Source: a virus | Length of the DNA: 24,135 bases | IMG/VR virus record: IMGVR_UViG_3300045051_000983 | Location: 1-24,135 of that record | Strand: one strand, 5' to 3' | Shown: in pieces, positions 7,016-15,200 of the stretch | How the letters are laid out: each line of letters starts with the position of its first letter | How positions within the stretch are numbered: position 1 is the first letter of the stretch | The notes under the pieces: generated by a model | What the model was told of the DNA's origin: nothing | The model's input: the letters and a program-made list of their open reading frames with translations, nothing else | The model's database searches: none | Translations under genes and position numbers: made by a program

Positions 7016-7189
7016 TGAGGCCAAGGTTAATCTAACATCATCAACTTTTAAAGTAAATTTCAAAGGAAAATATATTAGTCCATAATAGAATGTTAATCCG
7101 GAAAAAAGACTTCCGAGAAGGAAAATTACAAATTGAAACTTGGCTTTCATCCTTTTAAATATTCCCGATTGTGTATGCAAATTAAACAT
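6917..7189 (-). CDS. Possible small two-TM membrane protein, antisense overlap
   Basis: 90 residues from ATG 7189 (alternative ATG 7150). There are two clear hydrophobic helices (FVIFLLGSLFSGLTFYYGL and LTLASLVLAFIIVIINF), and basic residues flank them in a sensible topology. It fills an otherwise empty gap but overlaps 99 nt of the 3' end of the sensor-TM gene on the opposite strand. Antisense AT-rich DNA can mimic TM helices, so this is only moderately supported. Confidence 0.4.
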   Translation of the reverse strand: MFNLHTQSGIFKRMKAKFQFVIFLLGSLFSGLTFYYGLIYFPLKFTLKVDDVRLTLASLVLAFIIVIINFRNIYWIFIDVIFKILNIRRH

Positions 7190-7223
7190 TTCTAATTTAA
7201 AAAGTTCGAAAAAATTAAAGAAA

Positions 7224-7460
7224 ATGAAATCATATAATTATAAAATCAGAAAACACTTTTTAAATGACAATCCATTAGAAGTGGATGCTTCAATACAGAC
7301 CGGTGATGATGAAGATTCCATAGAAAGCATAAGAACAGAAATACTTAAAACAATCAGTAGGACATTAAATAATTCTAATGATAAATATCTCTTCAAGATT
7401 GAACTTATTGACGAGTCAATAAAAGAAAGTAATTATATTATTTCAGATAATATTGGCTAA
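7224..7460 (+). CDS. Small hypothetical protein
   Basis: 78 residues from ATG 7224, preceded by an A-rich stretch as is usual for Bacteroidota starts. The frame is open upstream to about 7140 but without an ATG. Soluble, acidic and helical (DDEDSIESIRTEILKTISRT). No family is recognised. It is the last rightward cargo gene and converges on the integrase, with 29 nt between the two stops. A short AT palindrome (7473-7485) lies in that gap. Confidence 0.55.
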   Translation: MKSYNYKIRKHFLNDNPLEVDASIQTGDDEDSIESIRTEILKTISRTLNNSNDKYLFKIELIDESIKESNYIISDNIG

Positions 7461-7489
7461 GATTTACAATAACAATATAATATTGATTA

Positions 7490-8788
7490 TTAATTGAAGA
7501 AAGAATGCTTTGCTAGCATCTCGGCATTCTCCTCTGCGCTAATCTTAATATACTTCAAAAAGCTTTTTTCAGTCCGATGCCCGGTGATCTTCATTATTGA
7601 AATGCTTGGAATACCAGCTTTAAACATATTGGTTGCACCTGACCTTCTGGCCGTGTGGGTGGTCACCAGTTGCCATTTCGGGTAAACCCTTTCAATCTGC
7701 TTACCACCTTCAGTCCGGGTGATTGAAATCATTTCATCGATTCCAACTACCCTGCAAATTTCCTTTATCCATTGGTTGATGTCCTGTTCGTACATTTTCT
7801 TCTCAAGATCAAATCCAGAATCAAGAATTGACCTTACTACTGGATGAATTGGGATGATAACGTCAACGTTCTTTTTAACCCCTTTTTTCGGCTTAATCCT
7901 TATGAACCCATCCTTGACATTCACCAAGTCGATCCGCTTGAAATCTGACACCCTAAGGGCCGTATAACAACCGATAAGGAACCGACTCTTGACGTTGCTT
8001 ATAATGCCAATGGTTCTTTCGAGGTTGTGCAATCTCGCCTCCTTGGTGAATTGGATAATATTCTCCATCGATGGAATAAAATCAATAATCTTCTTCAGTT
8101 CGGATTCGCTCAAATAAACAGAATCGCTTTCCTCTGCTTCGGTTTTAAATTGCCGATCGCTAACATCTCCTGGAACGTCAAATTCTTTCCCAGCCCCTTT
8201 CAATACTACTTTCAAACATTTGATGATGGAACCAAAGTAATTCAATGAGTAATGACGGATTTCAACAACGTCCCGGACCTTCTTTTCATACGTCTGGGAA
8301 TTGAACCACCTTTTAAAATGATTGTACCATTCCAAATCAATATCCGAGGTCGTTAACTTTGTCCGGTTCTTTTTCTCGTAAGCTTCGATCCAGTGAAGAG
8401 TTGTAATGTATTTTTTCTTTGTCTCAATGTCGTAATGGGATTTATCAACGTGGGATTTGACAATATCTGTCAAAAAAGACCTTTCCTTTTCTTCACCGGT
8501 AAAGTCATTGTTGAACATCACTTTTGTTGGAACTATGTCTTTAAGTTCATAATCTGAAAAGATGGATTTTAGTTTGACTTCGAATTGCTCAAGCCTTGAA
8601 TTGATAATTCTGGATTCTGGATATTCGCGCACATTCCGGCACCGGTGTTCATCCGGATTCCAGAACCTGCTTTCAAGAGAAAGTCCGGTTGAAAGTTTGA
8701 AACGTTCACCCCTGAATCTTATGATCGCTTCGATCGAAGTCTGATTCTTTTTTTTATCTTTGAGAAAGAAGTTAACCCGCATATCCAA
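7490..8788 (-). CDS. int: Tyrosine recombinase (phage integrase)
   Basis: 432 residues. An N-terminal arm-type domain (about 1-95, opening with MRVNFFLKDKKKNQTSIEAI as in other Bacteroidota integrases) is followed by a SAM-like core-binding domain (about 105-205). The catalytic domain (about 225-430) has Arg279 (TALRVSD), a Lys in the KPKKGVKK beta-hairpin, His378-xx-Arg381 (THTARRSG), His404 (TGHRTEK) and nucleophile Tyr413 (LKYIKIS). All catalytic residues are present, so it should be active. A -7-like box TACCTTTG (8798-8791) abuts the start codon, and GGGAACG repeats lie just upstream. It would catalyse integration and, with an excisionase, excision. Confidence 0.95.
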   Translation of the reverse strand: MDMRVNFFLKDKKKNQTSIEAIIRFRGERFKLSTGLSLESRFWNPDEHRCRNVREYPESRIINSRLEQFEVKLKSIFSDYELKDIVPTKVMFNNDFTGEEKERSFLTDIVKSHVDKSHYDIETKKKYITTLHWIEAYEKKNRTKLTTSDIDLEWYNHFKRWFNSQTYEKKVRDVVEIRHYSLNYFGSIIKCLKVVLKGAGKEFDVPGDVSDRQFKTEAEESDSVYLSESELKKIIDFIPSMENIIQFTKEARLHNLERTIGIISNVKSRFLIGCYTALRVSDFKRIDLVNVKDGFIRIKPKKGVKKNVDVIIPIHPVVRSILDSGFDLEKKMYEQDINQWIKEICRVVGIDEMISITRTEGGKQIERVYPKWQLVTTHTARRSGATNMFKAGIPSISIMKITGHRTEKSFLKYIKISAEENAEMLAKHSFFN

Positions 8789-8790
8789 AC

Positions 8791-8823
8791 CAAAGGTAAA
8801 AAAAGGGAACGAATTAGGGAACG
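8791..8823 (-). promoter_or_regulatory. Possible integrase promoter overlapped by GGGAACG repeats
   Basis: TACCTTTG at 8798-8791 matches the Bacteroidota -7 consensus TAnnTTTG, but I see no clear TTTG at -33. Transcription would start almost at the ATG, giving little or no leader, unless the in-frame ATG at 8782 is used. Two GGGAACG repeats (8805-8811, 8817-8823) lie in the would-be spacer, so a protein bound there could control int. Confidence 0.35.
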
Positions 8824-9009
8824 TTTATTTCATAAAGAATGATAATTTTGATATGAACCAAGCAGCTATCTTTAACAAATTCAATTGATTTTCATAGCAG
8901 AGACAAGTAATAAAAAGATATATAGTGCTCCTGTTTTGGGCACAAAAAGAAAGCCTTACTAATTGACAGTAAGGCTTTTCTATTTCAATAGGGAACGAAT
9001 TGGGGAACG
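8805..9009. repeat. Paired GGGAACG direct repeats upstream of the integrase
   Basis: GGGAACG occurs four times: 8805-8811, 8817-8823, 8991-8997 and 9003-9009. Within each pair the period is 12 bp, and the two pairs are 186 bp apart. The full 20-bp blocks (8804-8823 and 8990-9009) differ at only one base. Duplicated short direct repeats beside a tyrosine integrase gene are what arm-type integrase or excisionase binding sites look like in attP regions, so this is a candidate attP arm region. The core was not identified. Confidence 0.5.
8950..8978. terminator. Strong stem-loop terminator, probably bidirectional
   Basis: AAAGCCTTACT (8950-8960), a 7-nt loop and AGTAAGGCTTT (8968-8978) form a perfect 11-bp stem. 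T-rich sequence follows on the plus strand (TTTTCTATTT). On the minus strand the stem is followed by CTTTTTG-like sequence. It ends the leftward tail operon after the gene at 9027 and insulates int from it. Confidence 0.8.
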
Positions 9010-9026
9010 CTAGCCCTAATTTTGAC

Positions 9027-9386
9027 CTATTCTCGGATAAGTTCGAAGATATCAAATGCTTCACCGTTGGGCCTGAACTCTCTCATTTGCTCCTCCGTTA
9101 TCTTAATTTTTGCAAGCTCAATTGTGGATGGCTTGTTGAGAATTTCGGAAACTCCTGGAGTGTTTCTTTTCCACCCTTCACCGAACGACTCTCTCATTGA
9201 TTCGAGAATGTTTTTTGCCTCCGTTACGATCCGGGGTTCATTGTCACGAATGTTCTTCTGAACATCATAATCACGAACATAGCTAATTGAGAAACGAAAG
9301 AATGTTTTTCCCCCTGTTTGTGGGATGACTGTTGCCAACCTCAGGATATCATCATTTGTTGGCTGCTTTTTGATTTCTGTTTTCAT
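9027..9386 (-). CDS. Hypothetical protein at end of tail operon
   Basis: 119 residues, soluble and charged, with TGGKTFFRFSISYVRDYDVQ near the N-terminus, GEGWKRNTPGV in the middle and a helical acidic tail ending FDIFELIRE. It lies 20 nt after the LRR fibre gene, is last in the tail operon, and the terminator follows. Genes in this position often encode fibre chaperones or small virion proteins, but nothing in the sequence identifies one here. Confidence 0.65.
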   Translation of the reverse strand: MKTEIKKQPTNDDILRLATVIPQTGGKTFFRFSISYVRDYDVQKNIRDNEPRIVTEAKNILESMRESFGEGWKRNTPGVSEILNKPSTIELAKIKITEEQMREFRPNGEAFDIFELIRE

Positions 9387-9406
9387 TTATATTGATTTTA
9401 TGGTAA

Positions 9407-11530
9407 TTATGCTGTTGTTACTGACCAACCCCTTGCTATCAACGTCGCCTTATCGACTAACCCTTGTGCCGATGGAGCCACATTAAGTGCTCCACCACTC
9501 CCTGAGTTACCAAGGTTGAGTGTGCAGCTTGTATCTACCAAACTAATCGCAAGGCATTGGTTGAGTATGTTGTCAACCCTCGCCTGAGTTAAACCACTGC
9601 GCATGAATTGAATTGATGCAACACTTGTTAATTGGCTCAATGCTGGAGGAGTTAGGGAGTTGACTGAGTAAACTAAAAGCGATTGGCAATTAGTGACACT
9701 ATTCATTGGCACACTTGATAAGCTTGTTGACGAATAGGCTCGTAAATTTGTAATAGTGGTTGCACTTCCACAATTTATGCTTGTCAATGATGGGCATGAA
9801 TAGGCGTAAAGGTTAGTCATTGTCATGACTCCGCTTGGGATTGTAATAGAGGTCACCCCACATGTTTGGGCATAAAGATTAGTGATCGCTGTCAATGCCG
9901 GTAAATTAAGGGTGCTCATAGCCGTATTACCACTAACATTGAGCGTTGTCATAGTGCGTACTGAGGCTGGAACCGTCAATGATGTCAATGATGTGCAATT
10001 GTTCGCTAGATAACTAGAAAGAGCAGTTGAAGTATATCCAGCAAAACCAACACTTGTCAATAGTGGATTGTTATCAATAGAAATTCCTGCTGATGCCGTG
10101 AGTGAATTAGCATTAATAGTTGTTAGTTGTGAATTGTAATTCACGTAGAAATAACATGATGAACCCCCAGTAATATAGGTTGTAAGGCTCGGTATCTTTG
10201 TTGAGTAGACTCTGAAATTACCATTGCATGTAACAAGGTTATTGATAGACAGGGAAGTCTGATTTGTATTATTATAACAATCGAAAGCTGCAACACTTGT
10301 AAGATTGTTGGCTGTTAATGAAACAAGACTCGGATTGTTTTCTGCTCTGAAACCAAGGGCAGAACCCCCGGTAATATATGTTGTAAGGCTCGTTAATTTA
10401 TTTGAATAGACATAAAAATCACTTGTACACGTCGTAAGATTATTTATTGATAATGAGGTAAGATTAGCATTTGTATGAACCCTGAATCGAGAACAAGTCG
10501 CCAACGCATTTGCATTTATTGATGTTAAAGCTGAATTACCATAACAATAGTAATCGCCTGCTGAATGACCAGAAAAATATGTAGTTAAACTTATTAACCC
10601 TGTATTGTAGCAAGAAAATACAGGACAATAAGTTAAGTTATTAAGATTGATTGATGTCAAAGCTGAATTTAGCTGCATGTACAATGATGCAACTGCCGTT
10701 AATGAAGACAAATTAGCAGATGATAAATTTATGTTATTATCAATTCTACAAATTAAATTTACACTCCCTGGAAAATAAGTTGTAATGGACGTCAGATTTG
10801 TACTGTTAACAGAAAAGTTTGAATTGCACGTTGTTAGATTTGAAACGTCAATTGAGGATATGGCCGTATTATTAACCCTAAAATCGTTACAAGTTGCGAG
10901 ATTACTAACATTAATCGATGTTAATAATGCACATGAATAAGCATAAAATTTATCTGTTATAGAAGTAATACTGCTAATATTAACTGAAGTCAAAGATGCA
11001 CACGAATATAATTGTATGTCAGTCATAGATGTAATGGTTGATGGGATCGTGAAAGAAGTAACCCCAGACGAATACAACCTAACTGTTTTAAGCGCTGTAT
11101 ATTCAGATGGAATTGAAAAGGAGGTGAGTTGAATATTTCCGTTGAAATCCAAAGAGAACATACGAGTACACTCAGGGGCAAGGAAAACTGATTTTACCGA
11201 CTGATTTGCACAAAAAATGTAAGTTACTTGAGTGACATCACCTGTTAACGTCACATTAAAATCTCCAGAACTTGAATAGGTGTGTGTTTTGGACGTATTG
11301 TTATTGACAAGGGTTGAGCTTCCATCTCCCCAATTAATTGTCACTGTGTTATAACTATAACAATAAACTTGAATTGTAAAGTTTGTTTGTTTGTTGTGAG
11401 TGATTGTAGGAGGTGTAAAAGCTGGAGCTTTTTGCCAAACTAACTGATCACCAAAATATACTTTACCCATTTTAGTATCACCGAAATTAACTTCAGCCAT
11501 ATTGTTGCTATCTCCGTAGTGTATTGCCAT
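9407..11530 (-). CDS. Receptor-binding tail fibre with PKD-like domain and BspA-like leucine-rich repeats
   Basis: 707 residues. The N-terminus has three short tandem GD units (HYGD, NFGD, YFGDQLVW; residues 3-32), a likely anchoring element. Residues about 36-105 are PKD/Ig-like (TINWGDGSSTLV...THTYSSSGDFNVTLTGD). From about 110 to 640 the protein consists of BspA-like LRR units of about 22 residues (LTSINxxxLTxCxxF). The C-terminus (about 670-707, LNLGNSG...GLVDKATLIARGWSVT) is the cap typical of such Bacteroidota surface-type LRR proteins. It is rich in Ser/Thr/Asn and lacks a signal peptide, as expected for a virion protein. It lies one base after the Tal/fibre gene. Likely the host-recognition protein. 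Confidence 0.8.
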   Translation of the reverse strand: MAIHYGDSNNMAEVNFGDTKMGKVYFGDQLVWQKAPAFTPPTITHNKQTNFTIQVYCYSYNTVTINWGDGSSTLVNNNTSKTHTYSSSGDFNVTLTGDVTQVTYIFCANQSVKSVFLAPECTRMFSLDFNGNIQLTSFSIPSEYTALKTVRLYSSGVTSFTIPSTITSMTDIQLYSCASLTSVNISSITSITDKFYAYSCALLTSINVSNLATCNDFRVNNTAISSIDVSNLTTCNSNFSVNSTNLTSITTYFPGSVNLICRIDNNINLSSANLSSLTAVASLYMQLNSALTSINLNNLTYCPVFSCYNTGLISLTTYFSGHSAGDYYCYGNSALTSINANALATCSRFRVHTNANLTSLSINNLTTCTSDFYVYSNKLTSLTTYITGGSALGFRAENNPSLVSLTANNLTSVAAFDCYNNTNQTSLSINNLVTCNGNFRVYSTKIPSLTTYITGGSSCYFYVNYNSQLTTINANSLTASAGISIDNNPLLTSVGFAGYTSTALSSYLANNCTSLTSLTVPASVRTMTTLNVSGNTAMSTLNLPALTAITNLYAQTCGVTSITIPSGVMTMTNLYAYSCPSLTSINCGSATTITNLRAYSSTSLSSVPMNSVTNCQSLLVYSVNSLTPPALSQLTSVASIQFMRSGLTQARVDNILNQCLAISLVDTSCTLNLGNSGSGGALNVAPSAQGLVDKATLIARGWSVTTA
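9989..10789 (-). repeat. Four 66-67-codon super-repeats within the fibre gene
   Basis: Residues 248, 314, 381 and 448 each begin S-[IL]-TTY-[FI], at steps of 66, 67 and 67. Each unit is three LRR turns. At the DNA level, blocks at about 10161-10191 and 10362-10392 are nearly identical (two mismatches in 31 nt) and exactly 201 bp apart. Such tracts can recombine and change the number of repeats. Confidence 0.7.
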
Positions 11531-11531
11531 T

Positions 11532-14500
11532 TTATTCCGGTATGAAGTAAAACTTTGACGGTCTTCCAGTACCTAAACCATCATAATAGGTTTGTGTACA
11601 AACCTCGTGATCAACTTGACCTAAGGATTTGAGAGCGTTCCACAGTGCAGAGTTGTCGGTAACAATGCCATAAGTACCAGCTGCCATTCTTTTCATCAAA
11701 CCATTGCTGGTGAAATCGCCATCGACAAGCACATCGCTAGGCAATTGCCATTCAGCCCATGAAACGCCTTTAATGCCAGGACTCGTTTCAATAATCGTAA
11801 GAATATCGCCAACAGTTGTGCCTTGAATCTGGGAGTACAGGAGTTCTGTTAGCAGAAATTCATCAGTACTTACCCCCTGTTGGCCAACAACGTTTCTGTA
11901 CAGTTTTCCAACGGCTGAAAGTTCAATACTTCCATCATCGTGAAACATGATTGCACTGTCAGAAACTCCATCCTTCGATAACTCTAAATGATCATCCCAA
12001 TGCCACAGCCCCCAATTTGCGCTGTCATCAGCACTGATAGCAATATGATTCTTTGCTTCAATTTCAAACTCTGTCTTAAGTACAATACCGTCAAATCCAA
12101 GGATAAGCGCATTAGCCCCCTGCAACCTTCCATTGCCTATGATTGAAAAGAACTGCTCACCTTCGAAAATATCGAAAGCATTATTGATTTGAAACTCGAT
12201 CGATGCAGCACCATAAGCCTCGTTTGTGTTTTCAATCCAAAGCGACTGTAAAGGGTTGGCAGATTTCAGCCTTGTATTGATTGATGTTAGATAGTAGTCC
12301 TGATCTGGCGTTGTTTCGTGCCAGTAGCAATTTCCAACGGTAGAAATGTCTAGCCAAGTAGCAATGCCATGCTCATCTACCAATTGAACGGAAGCAGCAC
12401 CTGGCAATGAATTAAGCAACGAATATGGAGTGTACCCCATTTGGTGCTCACTGGTAGCAATCATGGCTGAATTATGATACCCCAAAGAATTATACCAAGC
12501 GGGAACCGGATCGACAGGGAGCGTCATAATCTCAAATTCATCGTCCGCATTGAATGTAAGTGCACCGGCAAATTCGATTTCACTGGCATAACCACGAATG
12601 ACATCAATTCCTCCAAGGTTAATGCACAGATAGCCGTCCAAGCCATCATCGACAATGTCAGCTCCAGCTCCTATGAGTATGTTTGACGAGCTATGGAAAA
12701 TGCCATTTCCAACCCCTGAACCTATTGCTGTATTGTCTTCACCATCAATGAGGTTCGCTATCCCATCTGGTGTCAATGTTACGTTTCCGTCAACTGGGTA
12801 GGCATCTAAACCAGCTCCACGGCCAATGTAAAGAGAATCCCCGCGCCAATTGGCCGAGAATGTTGAAGCTGTGCCGTTATAGGTTTTGCCAAGCAATTGC
12901 GGATAGTTCATGGGCACTTCACCAACCACCTCCGGACAAAGGCTTTTAATCCAAAAATAGCCTCCGATCTCAGGACTGTGCGCTCCATAGACAGGGGCGA
13001 ATATAATTGAGTGAACGCCTCCGAAATAGCCAACAGTGAGGCCGCGTTCGTTGGTATCGTTGTATAGTGAGTCAAGCCAACTATCAGGGGTTTCGTCAAT
13101 GCTCAGAAAAGAGTGATTGTGACCAGTCAGCGCATAGCCTGAATGTGTGTGGTTGACCTTTGCATAACCTGATAGATCGATCGAAATTTCCTGACCGTTA
13201 AGTCCAAGTATGGTTTGCGATCCGGATGAAATACTTACTGGGTCGTGACCAACTCCACCGGAACCAGATGCACCCCAAAGAACCCTTAACTTTCTTGCAC
13301 CGCCTACATTCGTGCCCAACTCGCCTAACTTGTACAACACATAATCAGGAATAGACTTAGCCCATAAATGATTGTCATTAAAAACAACCGTTGCAGTGCT
13401 TCCGTCTACCGGTAATTTAAGGTAAACAAAAAAAGCTTTCCCACTCATCAGGTCTGTCGATCCCGATGCAAGAGTCCAAGTTTTAGTGGGGTTATATGAG
13501 CCTCTAACGGCTTCAATGATTGACCGTTTTTTTGCATTGAAAGAATGGTGTATCACCGTTCCACCAGTCCAAGAAACCACATCGCCAACCGATGAAAACT
13601 CAATACCTGATATTGAAAACTGAATCTCACCGCTATCCAAAGCCAACATGTAAGGATCCAGACTTTCCGGACGATTGTTTTCCGGGATGAAATAATTATC
13701 CTTAAAATCAAAAACAGTAGACTTTAACTCAGAAGTTGATTTCTGATTGCGTTGAACTTTTTCAACTGTGTTGATCCTGCTTACCTTGATGGCCTTTTGA
13801 GATCTTGATTGTGCAATAGCTCTCTTCCTTCCTATAACAGCAAATCTAACATCCGAAAGTTTCATGGTCACATCATGAACATCGGCAAGCGGGAAGTCAA
13901 TAGCAATTATCCTGCATGTTGATGAAATATCAAGGTCGAGATCATTAACAGTAACTGCATCTCCCAGGTTGACTGAAAGGCTATTTGCAGCCCAAAATGA
14001 AGGGTTGCTATTAATCGTATAAGAAACGCGAGGCACTGACTGTTCTGCTAAATATTCTGATGCTGCTGCATCGAGTCGTGAAATTGCATCGTCTATATAG
14101 CTTTGAGGTAAACGTATGTCAAGGATGACATATTTGTCAGTTGCTGCGGGCTTCACATTCTCATTTGGAACCCTATAACCTGATTCGTTGTCGAAAGGAA
14201 TGAATTTAATTGTTTTGGACACATGATCATAATCCAAAATATCGAAGGTATAACCGGCACAATCGCCAGTTAAAAAGTTGATTTTTGGCTTTGTTTCTGG
14301 AATCCAGTATATGGTATTGCCGTCAATATCTTCTGCTTTCAGATCGAACATAGAAGAATCAACCAGTTTGTAATCCTCATCCTCTGTTATTTCGAATGAT
14401 GTTACAATTCCGACCCTCTCAGGTGTCACATCGAAGTTTACAGTTGCTTCCCTATAATCTGTATCTGTATTGGCTTCTATATAGTCAACTGTTCCTCTAA

Positions 14501-15200
14501 GTCGATCATGGGCGTAATCAAGTGGCAAATTCCGATCGCTTCCACGGTAATACAACCGAGTTATCATTTTGTCAACATCTACATTTGATCTTGTGATATT
14601 GGATAGAGGCTTATCTTTCCCATATTCCAATACAACCTCTGATTCATTGCCTATTTTCTTTTTCAGATTTATAAAGGCTTGTACATGCTCATATTCTAAG
14701 TCAAATTCATCACAGATGATGTTCAGCGCACCCAGGCAATTCACCTCTGAATATTGAATGTTTTTGTATTCATCTGTCGGGGCTGTTCCTTTTGTAAAGC
14801 TGTCAGGTATTGCACTGCCAACCCTTGTGAGATTGTCAAAAATGATTTGTAGGTGATCGCTGGCCGTACCATTATAAAAGAAGTCTCCTTCTCCATTAAT
14901 GTTCACCAATGAAACCTTTTCCAGGCTGAAGATAGGACTTCTGAAAGTGAAGTTGTAAACATGCTCAACGTCGCTCTTTTTCTCATAATTAGGTAACTCC
15001 TGAAGCCTATACATCCACGTACCTGCTTGTGTAGTTATTCGGATGGATGACTTGATAGGTATATCCAAATAAACAGTGCTTTTGGCAGAAAAGGTGATCT
15101 GGTCTTTTCCGCAAAGCTCCCTACTTACCTTTGCATCGGCTGTTTCAAGGCTCACAATTGCGCCTTCAACTATTCCTTCTGTGTAAATATCTACTATCAT
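11532..15200 (-). CDS. Tail-tip hub (Tal-like) fused to a fibre region
   Basis: 1222 residues. The first about 450 are a beta-rich hub of the Tal/prophage-tail type: a start like MIVDIYTEGIVEGAIVSLE, a loop-insert domain around EFDLEYEHVQAFINLKKKIG and a closing segment NLGDAVTVNDLDLDISSTCR. Residues 455-500 are a basic helical linker. The remainder is a fibre: YAKVNHTHSGYALTGHNHSF (679-698) carries HxH repeats seen in phage tail fibres, where they often bind metal, followed by long beta-structured Gly/Asn-rich sequence and YRNVVGQQGVSTDEFL. No endopeptidase motif was recognised. It overlaps Dit by 4 nt (ATGA) and precedes the LRR fibre. Confidence 0.8.
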   Translation of the reverse strand: MIVDIYTEGIVEGAIVSLETADAKVSRELCGKDQITFSAKSTVYLDIPIKSSIRITTQAGTWMYRLQELPNYEKKSDVEHVYNFTFRSPIFSLEKVSLVNINGEGDFFYNGTASDHLQIIFDNLTRVGSAIPDSFTKGTAPTDEYKNIQYSEVNCLGALNIICDEFDLEYEHVQAFINLKKKIGNESEVVLEYGKDKPLSNITRSNVDVDKMITRLYYRGSDRNLPLDYAHDRLRGTVDYIEANTDTDYREATVNFDVTPERVGIVTSFEITEDEDYKLVDSSMFDLKAEDIDGNTIYWIPETKPKINFLTGDCAGYTFDILDYDHVSKTIKFIPFDNESGYRVPNENVKPAATDKYVILDIRLPQSYIDDAISRLDAAASEYLAEQSVPRVSYTINSNPSFWAANSLSVNLGDAVTVNDLDLDISSTCRIIAIDFPLADVHDVTMKLSDVRFAVIGRKRAIAQSRSQKAIKVSRINTVEKVQRNQKSTSELKSTVFDFKDNYFIPENNRPESLDPYMLALDSGEIQFSISGIEFSSVGDVVSWTGGTVIHHSFNAKKRSIIEAVRGSYNPTKTWTLASGSTDLMSGKAFFVYLKLPVDGSTATVVFNDNHLWAKSIPDYVLYKLGELGTNVGGARKLRVLWGASGSGGVGHDPVSISSGSQTILGLNGQEISIDLSGYAKVNHTHSGYALTGHNHSFLSIDETPDSWLDSLYNDTNERGLTVGYFGGVHSIIFAPVYGAHSPEIGGYFWIKSLCPEVVGEVPMNYPQLLGKTYNGTASTFSANWRGDSLYIGRGAGLDAYPVDGNVTLTPDGIANLIDGEDNTAIGSGVGNGIFHSSSNILIGAGADIVDDGLDGYLCINLGGIDVIRGYASEIEFAGALTFNADDEFEIMTLPVDPVPAWYNSLGYHNSAMIATSEHQMGYTPYSLLNSLPGAASVQLVDEHGIATWLDISTVGNCYWHETTPDQDYYLTSINTRLKSANPLQSLWIENTNEAYGAASIEFQINNAFDIFEGEQFFSIIGNGRLQGANALILGFDGIVLKTEFEIEAKNHIAISADDSANWGLWHWDDHLELSKDGVSDSAIMFHDDGSIELSAVGKLYRNVVGQQGVSTDEFLLTELLYSQIQGTTVGDILTIIETSPGIKGVSWAEWQLPSDVLVDGDFTSNGLMKRMAAGTYGIVTDNSALWNALKSLGQVDHEVCTQTYYDGLGTGRPSKFYFIPE

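Noticed and set aside
7473-7485. CAATATAATATTG palindrome between converging genes as a terminator or att core
   Set aside because: It is AT-only apart from its end C/G, has no loop or T tract typical of a terminator, and has no second copy seen in the window.
8824-8949. tRNA or tmRNA end as an attachment site near int
   Set aside because: No cloverleaf, anticodon arm or T-loop sequence could be recognised in this stretch.
10161-10392. CRISPR-like spaced repeats
   Set aside because: The similar blocks are coding LRR super-repeats at a 201-bp step within one open frame.
9407-11530. Diversity-generating retroelement target in the fibre gene
   Set aside because: No reverse transcriptase or template repeat is visible, and the repeats span the whole LRR rather than a C-terminal variable region.
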